A program made the translations under genes and the position numbers. This document shows, in pieces, positions 1 to 7,842 of a stretch of DNA of 18,633 nt; positions within the stretch are counted from its first letter, which is position 1, and every line of letters begins with the position of its first letter. Origin of the DNA: an uncultured Mailhella sp. (GTDB lineage: Bacteria > Desulfobacterota > Desulfovibrionia > Desulfovibrionales > Desulfovibrionaceae); assembly GCA_910577155.1 (NCBI GenBank), contig CAJTMS010000044.1, forward strand, positions 1 to 18,633, given 5' to 3'. The notes beneath the pieces were generated by a model. The model did no database searches. It was not told the DNA's origin and worked only from the letters and a program-made list of their open reading frames with translations.

Positions 1-25
1 CTAAAAAGTTGCCCATACAGGATAT

Positions 26-787
26 ATGTTATTGGGCTTTTTTATGCTTGAACTGTCACCTTTTTTATATATTTTCATCGGGATTGCGGTTATTTTTGGC
101 GGAATACTGCGGGGAATTTGCGGTTTTGGTTTTTCCCTGACCCTTGTTGTTGCCCTGACATTTTTCCTGCCTCCTCTGCTTACAACCAGCCTTATTTTTA
201 TCTGGGAAATTCTTGCCAGTATTCTCCATTTGCCTTTTGTTCGGAAACATGTTGACTGGAAAGCAATTAAATGGCTTTGCCTTGGCTGTTTAATCGGAAC
301 TCCCTTTGGGGTTTACTCTCTTCTTCTTATTCCGCCGGCTCCCATGACCATGATCATTAACCTGACAGTTATTGTTCTCAGCCTGATTATGCTCAGAGGC
401 TATACCTTAAAACGCAGTCTCAACGCCTGTGAAATTGTGGGAACAGGCGCTATTTCCGGCATCATTAACGGAGCGTCTGCCAATGGGGGACCGCCTGTCA
501 TTCTGCTTTTCTTTTCAAGCCCTGCAGGAGCCGGTGTCGGGCGAGCTTCGCTCATAGCCTATTTTCTTTTTACAGACAGTTTCGCCTCCTCAATCCTCAT
601 TCTCAAAGGGGCAATGAATATGCAGATTTTTGCAACAGCCCTTTGCTATATTCCCTGCCTTGCCCTGGGAATTTGGATAGGTTCGAAATTTTATCACCGC
701 ATTGACGAGCAAAAATTCAAACGTTTTGTTATCATCCTGCTTATTATTATTTCCAGTTTTGGCTGTATCAAAGCCCTCTTGGCATAA
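26..787 (+). CDS. TauE/SafE-family sulfite/sulfonate exporter-like membrane permease
   Basis: Predicted inner-membrane permease of 253 aa, the usual TauE/SafE size. It is almost wholly hydrophobic, with about seven or eight membrane segments. The two family half-motifs are visible: a glycine-rich N-terminal one (RGICGFGFS, residues 29-37) and its counterpart in the second half (GAISGIINGASANGGPP, about 141-157). The family exports small sulfur-containing or organic anions such as sulfite, sulfoacetate or other carboxylates; the substrate cannot be read from sequence. An in-frame stop at 2-4 bounds the ORF, so the gene is complete. ATG 26 has AGGA only 3 nt upstream; a second ATG at 44 (MLELSPF) is also possible. 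It converges on yedF and shares its terminator. A sulfur-anion role would suit a sulfur-metabolising host, but that is inference. Confidence 0.85.
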   Translation: MLLGFFMLELSPFLYIFIGIAVIFGGILRGICGFGFSLTLVVALTFFLPPLLTTSLIFIWEILASILHLPFVRKHVDWKAIKWLCLGCLIGTPFGVYSLLLIPPAPMTMIINLTVIVLSLIMLRGYTLKRSLNACEIVGTGAISGIINGASANGGPPVILLFFSSPAGAGVGRASLIAYFLFTDSFASSILILKGAMNMQIFATALCYIPCLALGIWIGSKFYHRIDEQKFKRFVIILLIIISSFGCIKALLA

Positions 788-832
788 AAAAAGCCCCATT
801 TATTGAAAAACAGCAATAAATGGGGCTTTTTT
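787..832. terminator. Bidirectional intrinsic terminator between convergent genes
   Basis: A perfect 18-bp inverted repeat pairs 787-804 with 815-832 around a 10-nt loop. The core is AGCCCCATTTATT, flanked by A6 and T6, so either strand reads as a GC-containing hairpin with a U-tract. It begins at the stop codon of the TauE/SafE gene and lies 18 nt past the stop of yedF, serving both. Confidence 0.93.
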
Positions 833-849
833 AAGATTTCAGTTTTTTC

Positions 850-1536
850 TTATGGACGAATGACTTTATCTGCCAAATCAAGAGTAGTCACAATATCGAG
901 CATATTGGTTGTTTCGCCGATTTTCTTTTCCTCAAGCAAACCAAAATGATTTAAACACGTACCGCAAACATTAATTTTTACCCCTTGTTCAGCTAATTTT
1001 TTCAAACTTTCAAGAGGCTTTCCTTCTTTTACTGCTAAATGGACACCGCCATTAACCATAATAATTTGCCAAATATCCATTTCTGTCAGCGTGGCAAGGA
1101 AATTTTCCATCAACTTGGCTCCCAGCTCGTCATCACCATGTCCAAGCTTATCCGTGGCAAGAAGAATCACTGTTTTTCTTTTTTTACTGCATGATCCCGC
1201 ATGTACGGAATTTTCTCCGTCTTTCAAAAACATGGGATTTTTATTAAAAATTTCCGTATCAGTGAAAAAATGTGTTTTTTCAAAGCTGAGTGTTTCCTTA
1301 TGCTGGTCCATGGTGCTTTCAACCTGCTGAATACTGAGCTCAAAACAGGCGTCATCCGTTTTATTGACATGTTTCACCATATAACCGTTATTATTCACAT
1401 AACGTGTAATATTTTCCACCGCAGGAGAATTATCAACAATAACCAAAAATTCAAAAGGATTTTGTTTTTCAATAAAGCCCCGTGTGCGCAGTACCGGTTC
1501 CGGACAGGCAAGTCCTTTGCAATCAAGTATTTTCAT
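850..1536 (-). CDS. yedF: Sulfurtransferase-like selenium metabolism protein YedF (TusA domain + DsrE-like domain)
   Basis: 228 aa, two domains. Residues 1-70 are a TusA/SirA-like domain with the conserved CPEPVLRTR motif (Cys11 is the expected persulfide-carrying cysteine). Residues about 118-228 are a DsrE/DsrF-like domain with ATDKLGHGDDELG and a CGTC pair (Cys191/Cys194), joined by a variable linker. This architecture is the YedF family, associated in other genomes with selenium and sulfur-relay genes; its biochemical role is not firmly settled. The start is supported by GAGG upstream of ATG. It begins 12 nt after the der stop codon and is probably cotranscribed with der. It ends at the bidirectional terminator 787-832. 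No selenium genes (selA, selB, selD) lie in this window. Confidence 0.88.
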   Translation of the reverse strand: MKILDCKGLACPEPVLRTRGFIEKQNPFEFLVIVDNSPAVENITRYVNNNGYMVKHVNKTDDACFELSIQQVESTMDQHKETLSFEKTHFFTDTEIFNKNPMFLKDGENSVHAGSCSKKRKTVILLATDKLGHGDDELGAKLMENFLATLTEMDIWQIIMVNGGVHLAVKEGKPLESLKKLAEQGVKINVCGTCLNHFGLLEEKKIGETTNMLDIVTTLDLADKVIRP

Positions 1537-1548
1537 ATCATAACCTCA

Positions 1549-3414
1549 TTAAGAAGATTTTTTCTTTTTCAATGCTTTTTTCAGTGAACGGCTTTGCGGA
1601 GAATTAGGGTTTCGCAAAGCAGCTTTGACCGTTGTTCGTGAACCGGGCTTTGCTTTCGCCTTGCCCGCAGTTGCCTTTTTCACTGCTTTTTCCGCCTTTT
1701 CAGGCTTTTCTGGTTTTTCCTCTATCCTTTCTTCAAGATATTGGGATTGTTCTTTTATTTCAGGCAGTTCACCCTTCTTTACAGACGCACGTTTGTCATT
1801 TTTCTTGGTGTGAGAAGAACGCAGGTGTACGCGCATGGGGGCATGCTCTATGGAAAATAAACGCCGCAGGGATTTTTCCAAATACCGCAGATAAGAATCC
1901 CCAACCCGTTCGGCATCATTGACAAAAAAAACAAAAGTAGGCGGTTCGTTTTCAGCTTGGGTCAAATAATAAAATTTCGGACGGACACGGCGCACCACAG
2001 GCGGCTGGTGCTTGGTCAAAACCAAGTCCATGGCACGGTTTAATTGTCCGGTGCTGACGCGCACGCCGCATTCTTGCTTAATTTGCTCAGCCATGGGCAG
2101 CAGCATTTTTAATCCATAGCCATTTTTTGCAGACGCAGGCATGACAGGCACATGCTGACAAAAAGCCAAGGTTTCGGTAAATTGTTTTTGCAGATTTTTG
2201 CGCGCGGAAGCAGGAACCAAATCCATTTTATTCAGCACAATGAGAAAGGGTGTTTTGCGCTCATCCAAGAGCTCCACCAGCCGCTTATCCTGCGCGGTTA
2301 AACCCTGCACAGCGTCAATAACCAAGAAAATAACATCAGCTTTCGTGGTACTTTTCAGGGAAGAATTAACGGAAAAACGTTCCACAGTGTCCGTAATTTT
2401 AGAACGGCGCCGCACACCTGCAGTATCTACAAAAATATAGGTTTTATCCTTCCACACAAGAGGAACATCCACACTGTCCCTTGTTGTGCCTGCCACATCA
2501 CTGACAATCATGCGCTCTTTGCCGATAAACGCATTTAAAATTGAAGACTTGCCCGCATTTGGTCTGCCCAAAAGACAAATTTTTAATTGTCCCGTTTTTT
2601 TCTCTTTTTCTGCAGGTATTGCACTGTCATGACGGACAGTATCTTCATTTTGCGGCTCTGTTTGCAAAAGTTCAGCCTCATCAAAATCAACAAGAAAATC
2701 CTCTTGGTTTATATTTTCAAAATCCAGAGAAAACTCCTGTTCATCGTCATTGCTTTGCTCTTTAGCCGCCAGTGTCTCTTCTTTGAGCCTGCGGGCTTTT
2801 TTATCTGCTTTTTTCGCTTTTTTTTCTGCAATGGCTTCTTCATCTTCTTCCAGCCCATGCATAATTTCATCTTCATCATAGTCAGGCAGTTCCGGCAATA
2901 AATCCACTATCAAATTTTCTAAATATCTGATTTGATTGCCATGTTCAGCGGAAACAGCCACAAGCGGAAAACCGAGCACATGAAAATCCGCACAGAGAAG
3001 TTCCTCTTTTTCCATACCGTCCACTTTGTTTACCACCAGTAAAACAGGCTTACCCAGCTTGCGAAGATAGGCGGCAATATGTTCGTCAAAAGGCATGAGC
3101 CCTTCCCTGCCGTCAACAACCAGACAAATAGCACTTGCTTCCTGCATGGCTTCTTCCGCCTGACGCAAAATTTCTTTTTCAAAGCCGCGTATTCCGTCGG
3201 GACCTTCTGCCACCTGAAAATGCCTGTCAAGGGTGACGCCGCCTGTATCCACAAGGATAAAAGGGCGATGAAACTTGCTCTTTACCGTGCCTTCCATTCT
3301 GTCACGGGTAATCCCTGCCCTGTCATGGGTTATGGCACGGTTACTGCGGATAAGTCTATTAAAAAGGGTTGATTTTCCCACATTGGGACGCCCCATAAGA
3401 ACTATTTTATACAT
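1549..3414 (-). CDS. der: Ribosome biogenesis GTPase Der (EngA), with long acidic linker and basic C-terminal tail
   Basis: Tandem GTPase needed for 50S subunit assembly. From ATG 3414 the protein is 621 aa. G domain 1: GRPNVGKS (8-15), DTGG (56-59), NKVD (129-132). G domain 2: GRPNAGKS (283-290), DTAG (330-333), NKMD (395-398). A KH-like domain follows (about 450-535). The open frame extends to a TTG at 3435, but ATG 3414 has GAGG with a 5-nt spacer and yields MYKIVLMGRPNVGKS, the normal Der N-terminus, so I chose it. It is longer than the roughly 490-aa E. coli protein. The charged linker between G domains spans about 100 residues (176-275), and an 86-residue Lys/Ala/Pro-rich tail (536-621) follows the KH domain. 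yedF follows 12 nt downstream. Confidence 0.96.
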   Translation of the reverse strand: MYKIVLMGRPNVGKSTLFNRLIRSNRAITHDRAGITRDRMEGTVKSKFHRPFILVDTGGVTLDRHFQVAEGPDGIRGFEKEILRQAEEAMQEASAICLVVDGREGLMPFDEHIAAYLRKLGKPVLLVVNKVDGMEKEELLCADFHVLGFPLVAVSAEHGNQIRYLENLIVDLLPELPDYDEDEIMHGLEEDEEAIAEKKAKKADKKARRLKEETLAAKEQSNDDEQEFSLDFENINQEDFLVDFDEAELLQTEPQNEDTVRHDSAIPAEKEKKTGQLKICLLGRPNAGKSSILNAFIGKERMIVSDVAGTTRDSVDVPLVWKDKTYIFVDTAGVRRRSKITDTVERFSVNSSLKSTTKADVIFLVIDAVQGLTAQDKRLVELLDERKTPFLIVLNKMDLVPASARKNLQKQFTETLAFCQHVPVMPASAKNGYGLKMLLPMAEQIKQECGVRVSTGQLNRAMDLVLTKHQPPVVRRVRPKFYYLTQAENEPPTFVFFVNDAERVGDSYLRYLEKSLRRLFSIEHAPMRVHLRSSHTKKNDKRASVKKGELPEIKEQSQYLEERIEEKPEKPEKAEKAVKKATAGKAKAKPGSRTTVKAALRNPNSPQSRSLKKALKKKKSS

Positions 3415-3475
3415 ATATACCTCAAGCCCAAACAAATTTAGGGTGAACGTTCTTTTGCAACAATAGCGCGTTTTA

Positions 3476-3504
3476 TCTATATCTTTTTTTTGACGCTTTG
3501 TCTA
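3476..3504 (-). promoter_or_regulatory. Candidate sigma-70 promoter for der-yedF
   Basis: On the minus strand TAGACA (3504-3499, one mismatch to TTGACA) lies 17 nt from TATAGA (3481-3476). This would start transcription near 3468, about 55 nt before the der ATG, just after the terminator of the preceding gene. A promoter is expected here because a terminator separates der from the upstream operon. The -10 match is only moderate. Confidence 0.4.
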
Positions 3505-3520
3505 TTCTTGAAAAAAGGCA

Positions 3521-3546
3521 ATAAAAAAAGGGGAACTCTCCCCTTT
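3521..3546 (-). terminator. Intrinsic terminator after the sulfatase-fold gene
   Basis: An inverted repeat AAAGGGGA (3527-3534) / TCCCCTTT (3539-3546) with a 4-nt loop directly abuts the stop codon at 3547. On the minus strand the hairpin runs into a T-rich tract (3529-3521). It ends the hisC-cmk to sulfatase transcription unit. Confidence 0.85.
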
Positions 3547-5730
3547 CTATTCAACATGCCGGTAGCGGCTTTTTTGATTATGCAGGATTAAATATTTGCA
3601 TGTATAATAATAATCATCGGAAATTTGCCGAAATTCCTTTGCCAGCTCAGGAAATTCCCCGATTAAATTTGTATCATTATCCTGTGAAATATCATACAAA
3701 ATATCATTTTTACGCTCAGTATCGCTGACAGTTGAAATATACGCATACGTATCTTTCAATAAAAGACTTTGCCCTTCTATTTTTGCTATGTATACATAAT
3801 TATTATATAACTCATCAAGATTTTGATTATATACATATTGCTCCCGTCCGTTTTCTTCCTTCACTTCAAATTCACGGGGAATAAATACCGTATCGGATAT
3901 TTTCTGCAGCATGGAAGAACCCAAGGTCGTATTTAAATATGATACGCCTGCAAGTTCTGCCACTGTAGGGAAAATATCCACCTGTGAATGAAGAGCCGGA
4001 TTTATCCCTGCGGGGATATATTTGGGACAATGAATGAAAAACGGCGTATGCCACCATTGTGCGGTTGCAGCTAAATACGATTTATTCATCAGCGCATCGT
4101 ATTCAATTGTTCCATGGTCGCCAAACAAAATAAAGACAGTATCTTCATACCATGCTGTTTGCTCTGCCTTTTCAAAAAACTTTTGGAGAGCATGGTCCAA
4201 GAAACGCAGGGCATGAAATTCCGCTTCGGAACTAAAGCCCCATGCATCCAAAACTTCCTTGCTCGGGCTCTTGGCATAGGTAAAGCCCTCATTATCCTGA
4301 GGAATGGTAAACGGTCTATGATAGCCCGCTGTCTGGATAAAAGTTATAAACGGTTTTTTGCTTGCACTCAAAACGTCAATACTTTCATTAAATAACGCTA
4401 AATCGGAGATTCCCCAGACATCAGTATTGGGAGACTTCCAAAAGTTTTCTTCCAATACCTGCAAGTCTTGAATATTATTCTGGAAAAGACCGCGGATATT
4501 TGCCCAGTTTGCACTTCCACCAATCATATAATAGCGTTCGTAGCCTGCAAACGCATTAAAAATGATATGCTGGTCGACCATTTTGGAATTACGCGAACTG
4601 GAAGAACCCAAAAAATTTGTATCTGCTATACCTGTTAACGTGGAAAGAATACCGCGTGCAGTGGTTCGTGAGTTGGCATAAAAATTGGGATAATAAAGAG
4701 AATTTTCCAGTAATTTTCGGGCAAAGGGCGTTGGGTCAATACCATAACGCGCAAAAAGTTTCTGATAAGTATCCGCATCTTTTTTTGCCCCTGTTCCATG
4801 AGGAAGGCTTGTCTTGGGGTTTGTCCACGATTCCATCATAATAATGACAATATTGAGGGGCTTTTCCGGTTTTTCCAAGGCGGAGTACCGTGAAAAATCA
4901 ACAGGTTTATTTTTCTCGGGAACATTGAGCAATTTCTTCATACGCAAAAATGCCTCAAAGGCATATTCCTCGGGAGGAATAATAAAATCAACAGCATTGC
5001 GCGTATCATATAAATTTTGTATAGGATTTAAAGCAATAAGCGCTATATTTTTATCCACGCTAAAATAGGCGTTGCTCCAGCGCAGGGGAAAGAAATTGGA
5101 ACTCACCTGCCCATAGCCGAAAACAAAAAGCAAAACGAGTGCGCAAAAACGCAGGGCAAGGGCGGAGCGCAAAGAAATCTCCTCTTCTCTGCGTTCGGAA
5201 AAAACAAATTTTTTCCGATAAATACGTACAGGGCTGTGTTTTTTATAAATTTTGTTCCAAAAGAAAAAATAACTAAGAGAAATAATAAAAAATGCCAGAC
5301 TTATCCAAACAACAGGATAGGATTGCCAAACCATGGTAAAACCGATATCCGTTTCCTTAAGCAAATCCAGCAAAGTCATATCAACACGCTGATTTAAATA
5401 AAAATAGACATAGATATCAATAAGATAAATAAACAGCATGCACATAAAAAGCGCAGTCTGCATAAAACAAAGCACAGACCTGAACAACCTGCTCGTTACC
5501 AGTAAACGTTCAAAAAAAGGAATAAGCAGACATATACTTGGTATAAGGATGAGAAAAACCACATAACGCATATCAAATTTCAGCCCGATATAAAGCCCTT
5601 CAAAAATTGCGTCATGATCAGTTATTTGCGGATAAACAAAAGAAAAAAGAATTAAACGAAAAAAGAAAAAGAGTGCGGCATGACCGCATAATAAAAAGGC
5701 AATTAAAGGCAAGGGAGAAAATTTTCTCAT
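3547..5730 (-). CDS. LtaS/MdoB-like sulfatase-fold membrane phosphoglycerol (or phosphoethanolamine) transferase
   Basis: 727 aa. About five N-terminal membrane helices (residues about 8-32, 52-72, 85-110, 136-157, 190-207) are followed by an extracytoplasmic alkaline-phosphatase/sulfatase-fold domain (about 290-620). Visible active-site pieces are MMESW (Glu300, metal), NSRTTARG (Thr356 or Thr357, nucleophile), GYHRP (His471), FGDHG (Asp538/His539, metal) and HSQVDIFPTV (581-590), the pattern of LtaS, MdoB/OpgB and relatives. These enzymes move phosphoglycerol from phosphatidylglycerol onto glycans or teichoic acid; in a Gram-negative the acceptor is more likely a periplasmic glucan or envelope polysaccharide, but it is not readable here. 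AAGGA lies about 10 nt before the ATG; recR ends 26 nt upstream. The C-terminal ~105 residues beyond the catalytic core look family-variable. Confidence 0.85.
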   Translation of the reverse strand: MRKFSPLPLIAFLLCGHAALFFFFRLILFSFVYPQITDHDAIFEGLYIGLKFDMRYVVFLILIPSICLLIPFFERLLVTSRLFRSVLCFMQTALFMCMLFIYLIDIYVYFYLNQRVDMTLLDLLKETDIGFTMVWQSYPVVWISLAFFIISLSYFFFWNKIYKKHSPVRIYRKKFVFSERREEEISLRSALALRFCALVLLFVFGYGQVSSNFFPLRWSNAYFSVDKNIALIALNPIQNLYDTRNAVDFIIPPEEYAFEAFLRMKKLLNVPEKNKPVDFSRYSALEKPEKPLNIVIIMMESWTNPKTSLPHGTGAKKDADTYQKLFARYGIDPTPFARKLLENSLYYPNFYANSRTTARGILSTLTGIADTNFLGSSSSRNSKMVDQHIIFNAFAGYERYYMIGGSANWANIRGLFQNNIQDLQVLEENFWKSPNTDVWGISDLALFNESIDVLSASKKPFITFIQTAGYHRPFTIPQDNEGFTYAKSPSKEVLDAWGFSSEAEFHALRFLDHALQKFFEKAEQTAWYEDTVFILFGDHGTIEYDALMNKSYLAATAQWWHTPFFIHCPKYIPAGINPALHSQVDIFPTVAELAGVSYLNTTLGSSMLQKISDTVFIPREFEVKEENGREQYVYNQNLDELYNNYVYIAKIEGQSLLLKDTYAYISTVSDTERKNDILYDISQDNDTNLIGEFPELAKEFRQISDDYYYTCKYLILHNQKSRYRHVE

Positions 5731-5756
5731 GTTATATCTAATCCTTTCATAACATG

Positions 5757-6362
5757 TTATAATTCTTGACGATATTGCAATGATTGACGCAAGGTTTCCT
5801 TATCCATGAACTTTACTTCTGCTCCCAGCGGAATACCTTGGGCTAATCGGGTTACTTTTATCGAAGGAAAACGTGCCGTTACTTTTTCACGGACATAAAC
5901 AGCCGTTGCTTCAGCTTCAGCCGTTGCACCCAAGGCAAGCACAAGCTCTTTTATTTCCCCTTTTGCAAGCCTGTTCATGAGCCTGTCCATTTCCAAATAT
6001 TCATAGGAATGGCTGTCCAAAGGAGAAAGCAAGCCCCCTAAAATAAAATATTTTCCTTTATAAAAACCGCCTTCCTCCAAGATCAGCATGCTGTCCCATT
6101 CGGAAACAAGGCATAACATATCATCGGAGCGCATGGGATCAGAACAAATATTGCAGGGATCAACATCGGACAATGCCCCGCATTCCTGACATAAATGAAG
6201 ATTGCCCCGTAAATCATAAATATTTTTTCCAAGACGCATGGTTTCTGCTTCCGGCCATTTTAATAAGGTCATCGCCACACGCATTGCGGATTTTGGACCA
6301 AGCCCCGGCAAGCGGGCAATTTGTTCCACAAGGATTTTTAACGGTTCCGGTATTTTTTCCAT
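5757..6362 (-). CDS. recR: Recombination mediator protein RecR
   Basis: 201 aa, the standard length. It has the N-terminal helix-hairpin-helix (LPGLGPKSAMRVA, 18-30), a four-cysteine zinc finger (Cys58, Cys61, Cys70, Cys73), a Toprim domain (about 82-175, including ILGGLLSPLDS) and the C-terminal Walker-B-like segment (LAQGIPLGAEVKFMD). RecR acts with RecO/RecF to load RecA at gaps. Translation starts at ATG 6362 with AAAGGG 5-6 nt upstream. The usual dnaX-ybaB partners are absent; recR sits between the M99 peptidase gene (73 nt upstream) and the sulfatase-fold gene (26 nt downstream). Confidence 0.97.
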   Translation of the reverse strand: MEKIPEPLKILVEQIARLPGLGPKSAMRVAMTLLKWPEAETMRLGKNIYDLRGNLHLCQECGALSDVDPCNICSDPMRSDDMLCLVSEWDSMLILEEGGFYKGKYFILGGLLSPLDSHSYEYLEMDRLMNRLAKGEIKELVLALGATAEAEATAVYVREKVTARFPSIKVTRLAQGIPLGAEVKFMDKETLRQSLQYRQEL

Positions 6363-6435
6363 ATCTACCCTTTTATCTGCAGCACCTTAACTTGAAAAGG
6401 CTTTTAATTTCAAACAGTTTCAATTTCAAAAAGCT

Positions 6436-7809
6436 TTAATCAAGCGGAGAAAACACAGGATGTTCCGGCACATTTTTGCAATACTGCAAAATAAATGTTC
6501 CTGCGTATTTTCCGCCCTTATATATTTCCAAACGATATTGATTTCCTGATTTATCAAGGGAAAAGCGCTCTTGAAACGCTTTTTTATAAATTTTTATTCC
6601 GCTTTCATCACCGCGGGGTCCATTTCCCACAACAGCCCCGATAGCATTCAAACGGTATCCTCTTTGCGGCAATACATTGACATAATTTTTTGCATATAAA
6701 ATATCACCGAACTTTGCCGTATACACGTTTCCGTCCAGTTCAACCTGCATGGTTTTCAGCTCTGTGTCCCGCTCCAGCCATTCTACTTTAAAATTCGTTA
6801 CCCTGTTATTTCCATAATGCACCTGCATGGTATTTTTTTCTGCGAGTGCTGTTAAAATAGGGCTGTTTCCCTCAGCTGCATAGTTTTTTTCCATGGGAAA
6901 AACCCCAAGCTGCGGGCGCCTGATGTCATCTAAGGGCAAAATCAGGCTGCTGTCCATAAAACCAAGATAAATATCTTTATTCAAAGCCTCATGAATACCC
7001 TTTGTCGTCAAGGGAAAATCACGGGCAAACTCAATGCCGGCTTCCTCAAAAAATGCCTCAATCGCGTGCAAATGGTAATACACCCGCCCTGCGACATTGA
7101 TATTTTTTGTTGCTTCAATTCCAAAGGCCGGCTTTCCCTGTCCTAAAGCAAACCATGTCAGGGATTTTTCCATTTCCTTATCGCCTTTGCCAGTTTCCGT
7201 ATTTTTTAAATGGTAGGAATGATCCTTTTCCAGCAAATTTTCATTAACTTTGGCAACAACTTTTCGTCCTATCTCTCCTAAATTTCCAAAAGGAACAGCA
7301 CCACATTCCTCTTGGTCAATAATCACGGAATTTCCCCAGCGTTTGGGATTTTGCATATCATTGATATAGGTAGGGCTGTAAAATCCGCTGCCGTCATGCA
7401 AATTTAAAATCAAATCCACTTCCGGGGAACGGATAAGTTCCTGCACCCGTTTCACGGCATGAAAATCAGGGTCTTTTTCACTGAGTTTTGCAAATTTTCT
7501 GTTCATATCTCCGGAAGTGCCGCGGTTTCTATTAATAATGGAAAGAAAATTTAAATTGGGGATAATCGTCACATATCCATTTTTAAAGGTATAATGCGTG
7601 CCAAGAAGCGATGCAGCAGAAAAGCCGCCGGGTTCATCTCCCTGTATTCCGCCAATAACAAGAATATGCGAAACACTGTCCATAGTAACGGTATCAGGAT
7701 GAGAACCGTGCTGCAAAACAGTAAAATCCAAAGGGTGAGCAGAAAGATTTTTCACAAAAAGAGAAAAACAACAAAGCAAAACCACATAAGCAAGCAAAAT
7801 TCTTTTCAC
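6436..7809 (-). CDS. M99-family (Csd4-like) zinc D,L-carboxypeptidase, periplasmic
   Basis: About 457 aa from GTG 7809 or 461 from ATG 7821. GTG gives a clean signal peptide (Lys-Arg, hydrophobic core LLAYVVLLCCFSLFV, cleavage after NLSA). In GTG numbering the metallopeptidase has GGIQGDEPGG (Gln56 and Glu59 as metal ligands, with Gln replacing the usual M14 His), LNLHDGSGFY (His138) and FGIEATKN (Glu232, expected catalytic). That Gln/Glu/His zinc site is the hallmark of Helicobacter Csd4 and Campylobacter Pgp1, which trim peptidoglycan tripeptides to dipeptides and control helical shape. Beta-rich C-terminal domains follow (about 280-457). GGGA sits 6 nt before GTG, whereas ATG 7821 has no good ribosome-binding site. 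It lies in the hisC-cmk/sfsA/recR block. Substrate and shape role here are inferred from the family. Confidence 0.82.
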   Translation of the reverse strand: MKRILLAYVVLLCCFSLFVKNLSAHPLDFTVLQHGSHPDTVTMDSVSHILVIGGIQGDEPGGFSAASLLGTHYTFKNGYVTIIPNLNFLSIINRNRGTSGDMNRKFAKLSEKDPDFHAVKRVQELIRSPEVDLILNLHDGSGFYSPTYINDMQNPKRWGNSVIIDQEECGAVPFGNLGEIGRKVVAKVNENLLEKDHSYHLKNTETGKGDKEMEKSLTWFALGQGKPAFGIEATKNINVAGRVYYHLHAIEAFFEEAGIEFARDFPLTTKGIHEALNKDIYLGFMDSSLILPLDDIRRPQLGVFPMEKNYAAEGNSPILTALAEKNTMQVHYGNNRVTNFKVEWLERDTELKTMQVELDGNVYTAKFGDILYAKNYVNVLPQRGYRLNAIGAVVGNGPRGDESGIKIYKKAFQERFSLDKSGNQYRLEIYKGGKYAGTFILQYCKNVPEHPVFSPLD

Positions 7810-7841
7810 ACAACATCCCATATTAAAAATTCTTTTTTCAT
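7806..7841 (-). CDS. Possible 11-aa leader/coupling ORF between sfsA and the M99 gene
   Basis: AAAGGA precedes an ATG at 7841 that starts one base after the sfsA stop. It opens an 11-codon frame (MKKEFLIWDVV) whose TGA overlaps the GTG at 7809 as GTGA, a typical translational-coupling arrangement. This is the best Shine-Dalgarno near the M99 start, yet it is in the wrong frame for that gene. It may deliver ribosomes to the GTG, or reflect an indel in the ancestral start. No homology can be judged at this length. Confidence 0.25.
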   Translation of the reverse strand: MKKEFLIWDVV

Positions 7842-7842
7842 C

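Noticed and set aside
1201..1587. Plus-strand ORF of 128 codons over yedF
   Set aside because: Antisense shadow of yedF; no ribosome-binding site and no recognisable domain.
3415..3435. Seven-codon N-terminal extension of Der from a TTG start
   Set aside because: ATG 3414 has a GAGG ribosome-binding site at proper spacing and matches the normal Der N-terminus.
5749..5760. 12-bp palindrome ATAACATGTTAT at the recR stop
   Set aside because: Short, AT-rich, at a stop codon within an operon; no promoter next to it.
6406..6430. Direct repeat AATTTCAAA twice, in the 73-nt gap before recR
   Set aside because: Low-complexity A/T sequence; two 9-nt copies are not enough to call an array or binding site.
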